Source of the DNA: Halalkalibacter alkaliphilus
Lineage (GTDB): Bacteria > Bacillota > Bacilli > Bacillales > Bacillaceae_D
NCBI RefSeq assembly: GCF_023555415.1
Contig: NZ_JAKRYL010000022.1
Span: forward strand, 1 to 64,000
DNA: 64,000 nucleotides
Reading direction: 5' to 3'
A program made the position numbers and the translations under genes. The notes beneath the pieces were generated by a model that saw nothing but the letters and a program-made list of their open reading frames with translations, ran no database searches and was not told where the DNA came from. Positions 17,993 to 28,098 of this stretch are shown here, one piece after another (position 1 is the stretch's first letter; each line of letters opens with the position of its first letter).

Positions 17993-18637
17993 ATGATCGG
18001 CATTGTTGATTATGGGATGGGGAATTTGCACAGTGTCAGTAAAGCACTGGAGCGCCTAGAGCTAGCCTATGTGGTAACAGATGATATTGAACAATTGAAA
18101 AAGGCTGATGGACTTCTTCTTCCTGGTGTTGGGGCATTTCCAGATGCGATGAAGACGTTGAATGAGATGGGCTTAACGGAATTTTTACGTGAATGGGCGG
18201 AATCAGGAAAGCCGCTTTTAGGGATTTGCCTTGGCATGCAGCTATTATTTGAAGAAAGCGCGGAGCATGGGGAGACAGAAGGGTTAAAACTTTTACCTGG
18301 TCGCGTGGAGCGCTTTGTTGGTCATACGGCAAATGGTGAAACATACAAAGTACCTCACATGGGTTGGAACAAGTTAACGTTTCATAAGCGTGAACACAAA
18401 CTTTTACAAGACGTTGAAGAGGGACACGTGTATTTTGTTCACTCGTATGTCGTCAAGCATAAGGACGAGGACGTGTTAATTGCTTCGAGTGAATATGATG
18501 TAACGGTTCCAGCTGTAGTTGGCAGGGACAACGTAATGGGGACGCAATTCCACCCAGAAAAAAGCAGCAGCGTAGGTATGGCGATCCTTCGTAACTTTGG
18601 AGAGCTCATCACGCAAGGAGGAGAAAGTCGTGAGTAA
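17993..18637 (+). CDS. hisH: Imidazole glycerol phosphate synthase glutaminase subunit
   Basis: A 214-residue class-I glutamine amidotransferase. It releases ammonia from glutamine and passes it through the HisF barrel. The nucleophile is Cys79 in [10 protein letters not shown]; the catalytic His and Glu are in [10 protein letters not shown] near residue 185. The N-terminal motif [14 protein letters not shown] is typical of HisH. The gene sits between hisB and hisA, overlapping the hisA start. Confidence 0.96.
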   Translation: MIGIVDYGMGNLHSVSKALERLELAYVVTDDIEQLKKADGLLLPGVGAFPDAMKTLNEMGLTEFLREWAESGKPLLGICLGMQLLFEESAEHGETEGLKLLPGRVERFVGHTANGETYKVPHMGWNKLTFHKREHKLLQDVEEGHVYFVHSYVVKHKDEDVLIASSEYDVTVPAVVGRDNVMGTQFHPEKSSSVGMAILRNFGELITQGGESRE

Positions 18638-19364
18638 TTTTGTTATTTATCCAGCAATTGATATGAGAGACGGAAAATGTGTGCGTCTTGTACAAGGAGA
18701 TTATGATCAAGAAACCGTGTATGGCGATTCGCCATTTGACATGGCAAAGTTATTTGCTGATGCCGGGGCACAGTGGATTCACATGGTCGACTTAGACGGT
18801 GCAAAAGCGAAAAAACGCGTCAATCATGAGCATGTGCTTCGTGTTGCTAAGGAGCTTGATGCGAAGGTGCAAATTGGCGGTGGGATTCGTACGGCTGAAG
18901 ATGTCGCTTTTTATCTTGAGCAAGGGGTCGACCGTGTCATATTAGGTAGTGTCGCTGTCAATAATCCTGAGTTCACAAAAGAAATGTTAGCTACATATGG
19001 TGGTGAGCGAATTGCCATCGGGCTAGATGCGCGTGATGGCTATGTTGCCACAGAGGGCTGGCTTGAAACGTCTTCAGTAAAAGCTGAGACATTAGCGCAG
19101 GAGCTTGCTCGTCACGGGGCTGAAGTGTTTATTTTTACCGATATTTCGCGTGATGGCATGCTATCTGGTCCTAATACGGAAGCAATTACGAATTTAGCAG
19201 AAGCAACTGGCAAGCAAGTCATTGCCTCTGGAGGCGTCAGTTCGTTAGCTGATTTAACTGAACTTCGTGAGCGAAAAAATCGTGGAGTGAGTGGTGCCAT
19301 TGTCGGGAAGGCACTATACACGAACCAATTTACATTAGAAGAAGCATTGCAAGGGGGCGAATAG
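18630..19364 (+). CDS. hisA: ProFAR isomerase HisA
   Basis: A 244-residue (beta/alpha)8 isomerase that opens the ribose of ProFAR to PRFAR. The paired phosphate-binding half-barrels are visible ([15 protein letters not shown] near the N-terminus with the catalytic Asp, and [14 protein letters not shown] with the second Asp). AAGGAGGAG at 18615-18623 sets the start at GTG 18630, overlapping the 3' end of hisH by eight bases; an upstream ATG in the same frame lacks a ribosome site. Confidence 0.95.
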   Translation: MSNFVIYPAIDMRDGKCVRLVQGDYDQETVYGDSPFDMAKLFADAGAQWIHMVDLDGAKAKKRVNHEHVLRVAKELDAKVQIGGGIRTAEDVAFYLEQGVDRVILGSVAVNNPEFTKEMLATYGGERIAIGLDARDGYVATEGWLETSSVKAETLAQELARHGAEVFIFTDISRDGMLSGPNTEAITNLAEATGKQVIASGGVSSLADLTELRERKNRGVSGAIVGKALYTNQFTLEEALQGGE

Positions 19365-19365
19365 G

Positions 19366-20124
19366 TTGTTAACAAAACGTATCGTTCCTTGTTTGGATGT
19401 GAAAGATGGGCGTGTCGTAAAAGGTGTTCAATTCGTCGATTTACGAGATGCAGGTGATCCAGTTGAACTTGCAGCTTTTTATGATGAGCAAGGGGCTGAT
19501 GAGTTAGTATTTTTGGATATTTCCGCTTCTCACGAGGGGCGTGAAACGATGGTGGAAGTCGTGGAGCAAGTTGCAGGAACACTTGCGATTCCTTTTACCG
19601 TCGGTGGGGGGATTAACTCGCTCGAGGATATGAAACGTGTGCTGCGTGCTGGAGCGGACAAGGTATCGTTGAATACAGCAGCGGTGAAGCGCCCGGAGCT
19701 GATTAAAGAAGGGGCAGACTTCTTTGGTTCGCAGTGCATCGTTGTAGCGATTGATGCAAAATACGATGAAGAGCTTGGTTCATGGCGAATTTATACGCAT
19801 GGCGGCCGTGAAGCAACAGATTGGGAAGTAACTGATTGGGCGAGGGAAGCTGTACGTCTTGGTGCCGGGGAAATCTTGCTTACGAGCATGGATCAAGACG
19901 GAGCGAAGACGGGGTTTGACCTCGCGTTGACAAAAGCGGTGAATGCCGCTGTTACGGTACCAGTTATTGCATCAGGCGGTGCAGGAAAGAAAGAAGACTT
20001 TGCTGATGTATTTCGGGATGCCAAAGCAGATGCTGCGCTAGCGGCATCAATCTTTCATTACAAGGAAACGTCGGTCGCAGAAGTGAAGACATATTTAAAA
20101 GAAAAGGGTGTGGCCGTTCGATGA
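19366..20124 (+). CDS. hisF: Imidazole glycerol phosphate synthase cyclase subunit
   Basis: A 252-residue barrel that joins PRFAR and HisH-derived ammonia to give imidazoleglycerol phosphate and AICAR. The catalytic Asp residues lie in [13 protein letters not shown] (N-terminus) and [14 protein letters not shown]-like strand 5 (VVAIDAKYD). [15 protein letters not shown] is the second half-barrel signature. It begins with TTG, one base after the hisA stop, behind AAGGGGGCGA. The stop overlaps the hisI start by four bases. Confidence 0.96.
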   Translation: MLTKRIVPCLDVKDGRVVKGVQFVDLRDAGDPVELAAFYDEQGADELVFLDISASHEGRETMVEVVEQVAGTLAIPFTVGGGINSLEDMKRVLRAGADKVSLNTAAVKRPELIKEGADFFGSQCIVVAIDAKYDEELGSWRIYTHGGREATDWEVTDWAREAVRLGAGEILLTSMDQDGAKTGFDLALTKAVNAAVTVPVIASGGAGKKEDFADVFRDAKADAALAASIFHYKETSVAEVKTYLKEKGVAVR

Positions 20125-20747
20125 GCATAGAAAAAATTCAATTTGATCAAAATGGACTCGTTCCTGCGATTGTGCAAGATGCTGTGAGCAAGGAAGTTTT
20201 GACACTAGCCTACATGAACAAAGAATCGTTACAGAAGTCACTGGAAACGAGAGAAACATGGTTTTATTCTCGTTCTCGCCAAGAGTTATGGCATAAAGGG
20301 GCAACGTCAGGCAACACACAGCAAATTGTCGACTTGCGCTATGACTGCGATAGTGATGCCATTGTCGTTCTTGTTGTACCAGCAGGACCAGCGTGCCACA
20401 AAGGGGTCTATACGTGCTTTTCTGATTCGTTGTTTGAGCAAGTTGTTCGTACGAATCCTACCCGATTTGCGATCCTTGACGAGTTAGAACAGGTCATTGC
20501 ACAGCGTGAAGCGGAGATGCCAGAAGGGGCTTATACGACGTATTTGTTTGAAAAAGGTGTCGATAAAATTTTGAAAAAGGTTGGCGAAGAAGCAGGAGAA
20601 GTGATCATTGCTGCGAAAAATCGTGATCCGGAAGAATTAAAGTGGGAAGTTTCGGATTTGCTGTACCACCTTTTAGTACTCCTTCGTGAACAAAAGCTAC
20701 CGCTCGACGATGTATTAGCTGTTTTAGAGGAAAGACATAAGAAGTAA
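20121..20747 (+). CDS. hisI: Bifunctional phosphoribosyl-AMP cyclohydrolase / phosphoribosyl-ATP pyrophosphatase
   Basis: A 208-residue fusion (HisIE). Residues 1-115 are the cyclohydrolase: [25 protein letters not shown]-type core (shown in part) with metal-binding [13 protein letters not shown] and the Cys of [12 protein letters not shown]. Residues 118-208 are the alpha-helical pyrophosphatase, with [20 protein letters not shown] and [13 protein letters not shown]. It catalyses steps 2 and 3 of histidine synthesis. It closes the operon; a strong hairpin follows at 20815-20849. Confidence 0.95.
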   Translation: MSIEKIQFDQNGLVPAIVQDAVSKEVLTLAYMNKESLQKSLETRETWFYSRSRQELWHKGATSGNTQQIVDLRYDCDSDAIVVLVVPAGPACHKGVYTCFSDSLFEQVVRTNPTRFAILDELEQVIAQREAEMPEGAYTTYLFEKGVDKILKKVGEEAGEVIIAAKNRDPEELKWEVSDLLYHLLVLLREQKLPLDDVLAVLEERHKK

Positions 20748-20814
20748 AGGAGATCAAAACGGCAAAAACGAATCTTTGCCATGATTTTGAATAAATAGCA
20801 TTTGCTCGTACGTT

Positions 20815-20849
20815 GCCGTCTATGAGGAGCCTGCTCATAGACGGCTTTT
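20815..20849 (+). terminator. Terminator of the his operon
   Basis: GCCGTCTATGAG (20815-20826), 7-base loop, CTCATAGACGGC (20834-20845), then T4. Confidence 0.9.
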
Positions 20850-20941
20850 AATATGCAGAGGGACTGAAAGGGTCTCCCGCGCTGTCTAAAATGATGTTAT
20901 ACTATGTCTTATGATTGAGAAGCTGGAGGTAACAAAACTTC

Positions 20942-21991
20942 ATGGGATTAAAACCAAAAGACGAACAGGAAAAGGGCAAAGTTGTTCCTTTGTTTCAAAG
21001 TGGGGATTATTTCTTTCATAGAGGAATCGAAGCGTACAGAAAGAACCACTTACAACGTGCGATCAAACTGTTAGAGAGAGCGGTTAAGCTAACGAACACT
21101 GAGCCTGTTTTTCATGTTCAATTGGCAGCAGTTCTTTCTGAAATTGGGGAATATGAACGGTCAAATGAAATATTAAAAAATGTGTTAGCAGAAAAAGAAG
21201 ATGTAGCAGAATGCTATTTCTTCATGGCAAATAATTATGCTTACCTTGGACTTTTTGAGAAAGCTGAACGAATGACGTTGCGCTATTTAGAGTTAAGTCC
21301 AGATGAGCGGTTTACAGAAGATGCAAAGGATCTTTTAGAATTGCTTCGTTTTGAACGAGAAGAAGATGAGGAATGGGATGATCTTGGAGAAGACGAAGAT
21401 GAATTGATCGCTCAGTTTGAACGTGCTCGTTATTTAGTGAGACGGGGCAACATTCAAGAAGCTATCCCCGTATTGCAAACGATTATTGATGAGCATCCAA
21501 CCTATTGGACTGCACATAACCAGTTAGCGGAAGCTCTTTTTCGTCTAGGGGAGGATTCTGCTTTTGAAATTTGTCAAACCATCCTTGAAAAAGACCCAGG
21601 AAATCTTTTTACACTGTGTAATTTAGCTTTGTTTTACACGAAAAGTGGGAATGCTAAAGGTGCTGAAACGTATATTCAATCTTTGCGTCGTGTCTACCCA
21701 ATTGATGGCGACCATTATGTCAAAGTAGCTGAAACATTATGTACGGTTGGAGAGTTTCAAGTTGCTTATGACCGACTAAAGGAATTAAGCAGGTGGGAAC
21801 TAGAACAACGGTCTGAATTGCTGTTTGGCTATGCAGTAGCAATGTATCATTGTCATGATCGACATAAGGCGATCCAATTAATGAAACGTGCAGAAGAACT
21901 TGGTTCTAAGCAAGCCAAAACAACACTTGTAATTACGAAAAAGGAGCCAGTTAATCACGATCAGATCCAGTTTGATATGTGGGTTGAGTAG
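20942..21991 (+). CDS. yvcD: TPR-repeat protein YvcD
   Basis: A 349-residue cytoplasmic protein built of tetratricopeptide repeats: FHRGIEAYRKNHLQRAIKLL, VFHVQLAAVLSEIGEYERS, CYFFMANNYAYLGLFEKAE and further copies in residues 160-300. An acidic linker (about residues 140-160, EEDEEWDDLGEDEDE) splits two TPR blocks. Position between hisI and trxB matches yvcD of B. subtilis. TPR proteins act as interaction scaffolds; no partner can be read from the sequence. AGCTGGAGGTAAC is the ribosome site. Confidence 0.8.
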   Translation: MGLKPKDEQEKGKVVPLFQSGDYFFHRGIEAYRKNHLQRAIKLLERAVKLTNTEPVFHVQLAAVLSEIGEYERSNEILKNVLAEKEDVAECYFFMANNYAYLGLFEKAERMTLRYLELSPDERFTEDAKDLLELLRFEREEDEEWDDLGEDEDELIAQFERARYLVRRGNIQEAIPVLQTIIDEHPTYWTAHNQLAEALFRLGEDSAFEICQTILEKDPGNLFTLCNLALFYTKSGNAKGAETYIQSLRRVYPIDGDHYVKVAETLCTVGEFQVAYDRLKELSRWELEQRSELLFGYAVAMYHCHDRHKAIQLMKRAEELGSKQAKTTLVITKKEPVNHDQIQFDMWVE

Positions 21992-22080
21992 CTGAGCAGA
22001 TAGATAGACATTCCCCAGTCAATTCGCTACGATATTAGTGAAAAGACGTAGATTTAGACAAGTGAAAAAGAGTGTTTTAA

Positions 22081-23040
<960 letters not shown>

Positions 23041-23050
23041 GATAGCTTAC

Positions 23051-23093
23051 AATCAAGTGTATGACCGGAAAAAGGTTTTACACTTGATTTTTT
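23051..23093 (+). terminator. Terminator of trxB
   Basis: AATCAAGTGTA (23051-23061) pairs with TACACTTGATT (23079-23089); T6 follows. Confidence 0.88.
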
Positions 23094-23099
23094 ATCTGA

Positions 23100-23285
23100 G
23101 GTATTTTTTGGTTTCTAAGGCTCCGTACATTACAACAAAAAGGAAAAATAATCCTTTTTGATATGAAACGTTAATCCTGTTGTAACACGAGTGAAATATA
23201 AAAGGGGTAAGATATAAATAAGTAATTGACCCCCTTTTTTTATATACATTTGCACGGACGCTTACGTCCGTGCCCTTTTTTTTTC
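23100..23285. other. Gap with two further terminator-like structures
   Basis: After the trxB terminator a GGGGT...ACCCC pair with a T7 tail ends near 23241, and a strong hairpin GCACGGACG/CGTCCGTGC (23252-23273) with a T10 tail ends near 23285. No ORF lies between them. They might end a short non-coding transcript, but no convincing promoter was found. Confidence 0.5.
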
Positions 23286-23327
23286 CTCAAAAGACCAACG
23301 TTCAAAAAAGTTCCCTAATTCTAGCAA

Positions 23328-23356
23328 TTGTTAGACCTTTTAATTAATTGTATAAT
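23328..23356 (+). promoter_or_regulatory. Sigma-A promoter of yvcI-rapZ-glmR-whiA-crh
   Basis: TTGTTA (23328-23333) and TATAAT (23351-23356) are exactly 17 bases apart. The predicted transcript start near 23363 rules out the in-frame TTG at 23348 as the yvcI start. Confidence 0.85.
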
Positions 23357-23383
23357 AAAGTAATAGAACGTGAGGTGAAGCTG

Positions 23384-23842
23384 TTGCAACGGATTACTAA
23401 CTGTGTATTAACGAATGGAGAGCATGCATTATTATTACAAAAGCCAAGCCGTGGCTGGTGGGTAGCACCTGGTGGCAAAATGGAACTTGGTGAAACGATA
23501 AAAGAATCAGCTGAGCGTGAGTTTCGGGAAGAAACAGGTCTTCAGGTAGAAGATGCGAAGCTGCGTGCTGTTTTTACCATCGTAATACTAGAAAATGATC
23601 AGCCGGTGAATGAATGGATGATGTTCACGTTCCATGCAACGAGTTTTAAAGGTGACATGTTTGAACAATCTCCAGAAGGCAAGCTTGAATGGAAAAGTAT
23701 AAAGGATGTACAGGGACTGCCAATGGCAGCCGGTGATAAGTATATGTTTGAACATGTATTACATGATCAAGGAGTCATGCACGGAACGTTTTATTATACA
23801 AAAGATTTTGATCTAGTGTCATATCGGTTAACTTCAGAATAG
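23384..23842 (+). CDS. yvcI: Nudix hydrolase YvcI
   Basis: A 152-residue Nudix protein of the MutT/8-oxo-dGTP-diphosphatase type. The Nudix box reads [24 protein letters not shown] without gap (core G-x5-E-x7-REEAGL form, REFREETGL visible), which binds Mg2+ and cleaves nucleoside diphosphate bonds. The exact substrate is unknown. The start is TTG 23384: GAGGTG lies at 23372-23377 and the promoter -10 box at 23351. It is the first gene of the rapZ-glmR-whiA-crh operon, as in B. subtilis. Confidence 0.88.
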   Translation: MQRITNCVLTNGEHALLLQKPSRGWWVAPGGKMELGETIKESAEREFREETGLQVEDAKLRAVFTIVILENDQPVNEWMMFTFHATSFKGDMFEQSPEGKLEWKSIKDVQGLPMAAGDKYMFEHVLHDQGVMHGTFYYTKDFDLVSYRLTSE

Positions 23843-23861
23843 ATATAGAGGGGTGATGAGG

Positions 23862-24764
23862 GTGAGTATCGAGCACGAAGAAATACAGATTGTGATTATT
23901 ACAGGAATGTCTGGGGCAGGGAAGACAGTGGCCGTCCAAAGCTTTGAGGATCTTGGCTATTTTTGCGTCGATAATTTGCCCCCAGCACTTATTCCAAAAT
24001 TTATTGAACTGATTGAAGGTTCAAATGGAAAAATGAATAAAGTAGCGCTTGTTATCGATTTACGTGGAAGGAAGTTTTTTGATCACCTATTTGAAGCAAT
24101 CGATACGATAAGCCATGCTCCGCACTTGCAATTTAAGCTACAGATTATCTTCTTAGATGCAAAGGATGCAAAACTTGTACAGCGCTACAAAGAGACGAGA
24201 CGTGCTCATCCACTAGCACCAAATGGTCTGCCGCTTGAAGGTATTCGGCTAGAACGCGAGATGCTTGAGGATATGAAGGGCAGAGCGCAGCAAATTATTG
24301 ATACAACGGACATGAAACCAATCCAGTTACGTGAGAAAATCATTCAAAGATTTTCTGGAACGGAAAAGCATCCGTTTACAGTTAATATGATGTCGTTTGG
24401 CTTTAAGTATGGCATGCCAATTGATGCGGATCTCGTCTTTGATGTGCGTTTTCTTCCGAATCCTCATTATATTGACCACATGAGACCGAAAACAGGGCTA
24501 GATGATGAAGTTTCATCATATGTATTGAAATGGACAGAAACTCAACAATTTATTGAGAAACTAACTGACTTGTTGAAGTTCATGCTGCCTCAATATAAGC
24601 GTGAAGGAAAAAGTCAAGTCGTCATTGGCATTGGTTGTACAGGTGGAAAGCATCGTTCTGTGACACTTGCTGAACACTTTGGAGAAGCTTTTGCTGATGA
24701 ATATGTATTGCATGTTAGCCATCGAGATATTGATAAAGATAAAGGAAAAGGTACTCATAAGTGA
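23862..24764 (+). CDS. rapZ: RapZ/YvcJ nucleotide-binding protein
   Basis: A 300-residue P-loop protein of the RapZ family. Walker A is [10 protein letters not shown] (about residues 13-22) and the C-terminal domain has [27 protein letters not shown]-type conservation (partly quoted) and [10 protein letters not shown]. In Gammaproteobacteria RapZ controls glmS mRNA decay through an sRNA; in Bacillus YvcJ binds ATP/GTP and affects competence, and its molecular target is less clear. GAGGGG at 23849-23853 suggests GTG 23862 as start rather than the GTG or ATG just upstream. It is coupled to glmR by a four-base overlap. Confidence 0.92.
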   Translation: MSIEHEEIQIVIITGMSGAGKTVAVQSFEDLGYFCVDNLPPALIPKFIELIEGSNGKMNKVALVIDLRGRKFFDHLFEAIDTISHAPHLQFKLQIIFLDAKDAKLVQRYKETRRAHPLAPNGLPLEGIRLEREMLEDMKGRAQQIIDTTDMKPIQLREKIIQRFSGTEKHPFTVNMMSFGFKYGMPIDADLVFDVRFLPNPHYIDHMRPKTGLDDEVSSYVLKWTETQQFIEKLTDLLKFMLPQYKREGKSQVVIGIGCTGGKHRSVTLAEHFGEAFADEYVLHVSHRDIDKDKGKGTHK

Positions 24765-25702
24765 AAAAGAAAAATGTTGTTGTGATTGGAGGAGGAACCG
24801 GCTTATCAGTATTGCTTCGAGGATTAAAAACGTTCCCAGTTGACATTTCTGCTATTGTAACAGTTGCTGATGATGGCGGCAGTTCCGGTCGACTCCGAAA
24901 AGAACTAGACATCCCTCCTCCGGGAGACGTGAGAAACGTTTTAATTGCTTTATCAGAAGTCGAACCTTTGGTGGAAGAGCTCTTTCAGCACCGTTTTTCA
25001 AACGGAAATGGCTTGTCAGGGCACTCGTTAGGTAATCTACTACTTGCGGGCATGACGTCCATTACAGGCGATTTTTCAAGAGGCATTACCGAATTAAGCA
25101 AAGTGTTAAATGTTCGTGGAAATGTTTATCCTGCGGCTAATTGCAGCATTGTGCTGCATGCAGAAATGGAAGACGGAACGATTGTAACAGGGGAATCCCT
25201 TATTCCGTTAGAACAAAAAAGGATAAAACGTGTTTTTTTAACCCCTGAAGATATTTCACCATTGCAGTCGGCTATTCGAGCAATTGAGGAAGCCGATATT
25301 ATTGTGTTAGGACCAGGAAGCCTTTACACTAGTGTTATCCCAAACCTTCTTGTTCCGGGAGTTGCTCAAGCGATCGAACAGTCTGATGCAAGGAAGGTAT
25401 ATATTTGCAATGTGATGACACAAAGTGGAGAAACGGAAGGCTATACAGCTGGAGACCATATCCAAGCCATTTCTGATCACTGCGGCAGTACATTGGTCGA
25501 CGAAATTGTGGTTCATGGAGCGCCGGTGTCAGCTGAAGTTCGAGCGTGTTATGCGAGCGAAGGGGCTGTTCCTGTTGTTGTTGATGTAAATCGGATAAAT
25601 TCAATGGGGGTATCCGTTGTACTTGATCATTTTGTAATCGAACGAGAAAATATGTTGCGTCATGATGCCATAAAAGTATCAAAGGCTATTTTACGCATGT
25701 AA
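24761..25702 (+). CDS. glmR: Gluconeogenesis/cell-wall regulator GlmR (YvcK)
   Basis: A 313-residue member of the YvcK/CofD-like family. GlmR binds UDP-GlcNAc and stimulates GlmS, which directs carbon into cell-wall precursors, and it is needed on gluconeogenic carbon sources. The nucleotide-binding N-terminus [14 protein letters not shown] and [14 protein letters not shown] is clear, as is [17 protein letters not shown] near residue 187. The GTG start overlaps the rapZ stop. Genetic links of this locus to Crh and glycolysis agree with the gene neighbourhood here. Confidence 0.94.
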   Translation: MKKKNVVVIGGGTGLSVLLRGLKTFPVDISAIVTVADDGGSSGRLRKELDIPPPGDVRNVLIALSEVEPLVEELFQHRFSNGNGLSGHSLGNLLLAGMTSITGDFSRGITELSKVLNVRGNVYPAANCSIVLHAEMEDGTIVTGESLIPLEQKRIKRVFLTPEDISPLQSAIRAIEEADIIVLGPGSLYTSVIPNLLVPGVAQAIEQSDARKVYICNVMTQSGETEGYTAGDHIQAISDHCGSTLVDEIVVHGAPVSAEVRACYASEGAVPVVVDVNRINSMGVSVVLDHFVIERENMLRHDAIKVSKAILRM

Positions 25703-25767
25703 GAATGACTACTGTTCGTGTAGGGAAAGGGTATTAGAGAGCTACACGGCTGAAAGGAGTGAGGACT

Positions 25768-26727
25768 TTGTCCTTTGCAGCCAAAACGAAAAAAGAATTA
25801 ACCCAATTTGAACAAGAAGACTGCTGTGCTACAGCAGAGCTCGCTGCACTTATCCGGATGAACGGATCCCTTTCGTTCAGTCAAATGAAGCTTGGTCTAG
25901 ATGTAACGACAGAGAATGCGGCGATTGCAAGGAGAATTTATACGCTTATTAAGCGAGTCTATCCTTCCATGTTTGTGGAGCTGCTTGTTCGAAAAAAAAT
26001 GAGACTGAAAAAAAACAATGTCTATCTCGTTCGTATGCAGCACGAGGCAAAGGAATTGTTAGAGCAGCTTGGTATTTTAGGAGAAGGTTTTGTTTTTCTT
26101 CGAACAATCTCAAAACAATTAACAAAATCCAATTGTTGTAAGCGTGCCTACTTACGAGGAGCTTTCTTAGCGGGGGGGTCTATTAACCACCCCGAAACCT
26201 CGTCTTATCATTTAGAGATTTTCTCAATCTATGAGGAGCATAATGATTCTTTATGTGAATTAATGAACGAATATGAATTAAATGCAAAAACATTGGAACG
26301 TAAAAAGGGTTTCATCACGTATATGAAAGAGAGCGAGAAAATCACTGAGTTTCTTAATATCATTGGCGCACATCAGGCACTGCTGTACTTTGAAGATGTT
26401 CGAATTATGAAGGACATGCGTAACTCGGTAAATCGTCTTGTTAATTGTGAAACAGCTAATTTAAACAAGACCGTTGGGGCAGCATTAAGACAGGTAGAAA
26501 ATATTCGTCTTGTTGATCGATTGATTGGTTTAGATCAGCTGCCAGCGAAATTGCGTGAAATTGCCGAATTACGTGTATTGCATCAGGACGTTACTCTAAA
26601 GGAACTTGGTGAGATGGTTGATGGGGGGACCGTTAGTAAATCTGGTGTGAACCATCGCTTACGAAAAATTGATCAGATTGCAGATAAATTACGAAATGGT
26701 CAAGAGATTCAAACAGAAAAATTATAA
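25768..26727 (+). CDS. whiA: WhiA-family regulator
   Basis: A 319-residue WhiA (YvcL). The N-terminal two-thirds is a LAGLIDADG-like fold that lost nuclease function ([20 protein letters not shown] near residue 125), and the C-terminal third is a sigma-4-type helix-turn-helix (LRELHQD-type [18 protein letters not shown]). In Streptomyces WhiA activates sporulation genes; in Bacillus it affects cell division and chromosome segregation. AAAGGAGTGAGG places the start at TTG 25768 ([12 protein letters not shown]), not at the GTG nine bases earlier. Confidence 0.93.
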   Translation: MSFAAKTKKELTQFEQEDCCATAELAALIRMNGSLSFSQMKLGLDVTTENAAIARRIYTLIKRVYPSMFVELLVRKKMRLKKNNVYLVRMQHEAKELLEQLGILGEGFVFLRTISKQLTKSNCCKRAYLRGAFLAGGSINHPETSSYHLEIFSIYEEHNDSLCELMNEYELNAKTLERKKGFITYMKESEKITEFLNIIGAHQALLYFEDVRIMKDMRNSVNRLVNCETANLNKTVGAALRQVENIRLVDRLIGLDQLPAKLREIAELRVLHQDVTLKELGEMVDGGTVSKSGVNHRLRKIDQIADKLRNGQEIQTEKL

Positions 26728-26747
26728 ACGATTAAGGAGGAGAAAAA

Positions 26748-27002
26748 ATGTTAAAAAAAGAAGTGACAGTTCAAAGAAAAACTGGATTACAAGCAAGACC
26801 TGCAGCATTATTTGTTCAAGAGGCGAGCCGTTTCTCGGCAGAGGTGTTTATTGAAAAAGGTGATAAAAAGGTAAATGCAAAAAGCATCATGGGTCTTATG
26901 AGCTTAGCCATGGGTCATGGAACAACATTTACGCTTATTACAGATGGAAATGACGAAGCTGAAGCACTAGAAACATTAAGTGATTTTATTGAATCTGAAT
27001 AA
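26748..27002 (+). CDS. crh: HPr-like catabolite repression protein Crh
   Basis: An 84-residue HPr paralogue. Position 15 is Gln (KTGLQARPAA) rather than the PTS-active His, so it cannot carry PTS phosphate, while Ser46 (NAKSIMG) is kept and should be phosphorylated by HprK. Crh(Ser-P) is a CcpA co-repressor and also binds methylglyoxal synthase and GlmR-linked partners. AAGGAGGAG precedes the ATG. It ends the operon and shares this window with its kinase HprK and with PpaX. Confidence 0.96.
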   Translation: MLKKEVTVQRKTGLQARPAALFVQEASRFSAEVFIEKGDKKVNAKSIMGLMSLAMGHGTTFTLITDGNDEAEALETLSDFIESE

Positions 27003-27008
27003 AAGAGA

Positions 27009-27081
27009 AGACACCGGTCTGCCACAAGCAAGCGGTGTCTTTTTTTGGTTTTTAAAAAAAGAGATTCCAATCTGGAATCTC
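27009..27081. terminator. Convergent terminators of crh and clpP
   Basis: For crh (+): AGACACCG (27009-27016) and CGGTGTCT (27033-27040) followed by T7. For clpP (-): GAGATTCCA (27061-27069) and TGGAATCTC (27073-27081), with the T-run on the minus strand at 27053-27060. Confidence 0.88.
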
Positions 27082-27092
27082 TCTTAATCATA

Positions 27093-27680
27093 TTAAGCTT
27101 TCGTCGCAGGAATAACTTTGTCAATTAATCCATACTCTTGTGCTTTTGCAGCAATCATGAAGTTATCACGATCCGTATCGCGCTCGATCACTTCTAAAGG
27201 TTGACCAGTGCGCTCTGCTAAAATTTTGTTTAAGCTTTCACGCATTTCAATGATACGTTTCGCATGAATTTGAATATCAGAAGCTTGACCTTGTGTACCG
27301 CCAAGTGGTTGGTGAATCATTACTTCACTGTTTGGAAGGGCAAAGCGCTTGCCTTTTTCACCAGCTGCTAGTAAGAATGCACCCATAGAAGCAGCCATTC
27401 CAATACAAATCGTCGATACTTTTGGCTTTATGTAATTCATCGTATCATAAATGGCCATACCAGCTGTAATGGACCCACCAGGACTATTAATGTAGATCGA
27501 GATATCTTTTTCAGGGTCTTCTGCTTGCAAGAATAAAAGTTGTGCCACAATTGAGTTAGCAACGTTGTCATCGATCGCGCTTCCTAACATAATAATACGA
27601 TCTTTTAATAAACGAGAATAGATGTCATATGCACGCTCGCCTCGGTTTGTTTGCTCAATAACTGTAGGGATTAAATTCAT
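27093..27680 (-). CDS. clpP: ATP-dependent Clp protease proteolytic subunit
   Basis: A 195-residue ClpP serine protease that forms a 14-mer and degrades proteins fed by ClpC, ClpX or ClpE, including SsrA-tagged ones made by the tmRNA in this window. The catalytic triad is Ser98 (GMAASMG), His123 (MIHQPLGG) and Asp172 (DTDRDNF). GGAGG lies just upstream of the ATG. A CtsR operator covers the promoter. Opposite orientation to its neighbours crh and sigL is as in B. subtilis relatives. Confidence 0.97.
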   Translation of the reverse strand: MNLIPTVIEQTNRGERAYDIYSRLLKDRIIMLGSAIDDNVANSIVAQLLFLQAEDPEKDISIYINSPGGSITAGMAIYDTMNYIKPKVSTICIGMAASMGAFLLAAGEKGKRFALPNSEVMIHQPLGGTQGQASDIQIHAKRIIEMRESLNKILAERTGQPLEVIERDTDRDNFMIAAKAQEYGLIDKVIPATKA

Positions 27681-27726
27681 CGAAAAATTCCTCCTTTTAG
27701 GTATTAGTGAACCTTATTGTTCTACT

Positions 27727-27767
27727 ATGTTATGTACATCATACCCAAATGGTCAAAAAAGGTCAAA
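27727..27767 (-). promoter_or_regulatory. CtsR operator and clpP promoter
   Basis: GGTCAAA-AAA-GGTCAAA at 27751-27767 is an exact match to the CtsR heat-shock operator (tandem heptamers, 3-base spacer). Its reverse complement supplies TTGACC as -35 (27751-27756); TAACAT on the minus strand (27727-27732) is a possible -10 at 18 bases. CtsR would repress clpP until heat or misfolding stress. Confidence 0.92.
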
Positions 27768-27810
27768 TGAAAACACTTCTTCAACGAGTTGGGTTAAAGT
27801 TGATGTTCTG

Positions 27811-27833
27811 GTATTGTTGCGCAAACAATACCT
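27811..27833. other. Small hairpin in the clpP-sigL gap
   Basis: GGTATTGTT and AACAATACC pair around a 5-base centre (GCGCA) and are followed by T4. The flanking 27770-28000 is AT-rich with no recognisable gene. Confidence 0.5.
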
Positions 27834-28004
27834 TTTAACCACTTACTACATACTATTCAATATCAAACTTATTAAACCCTCTTTTCATAATATCCGTTTT
27901 TAAATAATCTAAACGAGATAATCTATCATTAGCATAGTTTTGATTTTAGAATTCCTATATAATTAAAGATAGGAATGAAGTAAACTATAAAAGGCATATA
28001 AATT

Positions 28005-28018
28005 AGAAAGCGCTTACA
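28005..28018 (+). promoter_or_regulatory. cre site upstream of sigL
   Basis: AGAAAGCGCTTACA differs by one base from the CcpA consensus TGWAARCGYTWNCA. A TATAAT box lies at 27958-27963, so the cre would be about 40 bases into the transcript. In B. subtilis sigL is repressed by CcpA through a cre placed as a roadblock; this fits. Confidence 0.7.
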
Positions 28019-28098
28019 AAAATGGTGTGCTCTTGCTTGGATGTGTAGAGTAGCAAAATTTGGATTGTTCTTAGCTAAGTGAAAGGAGGGGTAGTAAC

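Noticed and set aside
25768-26727. Homing endonuclease because of the LAGLIDADG-like fold
   Set aside because: The order glmR-whiA-crh and the C-terminal helix-turn-helix identify WhiA, a regulator without nuclease activity.
27622-27903. 93-codon + strand ORF upstream of sigL
   Set aside because: It is antisense to the clpP start and CtsR region, with no ribosome site or recognisable protein.
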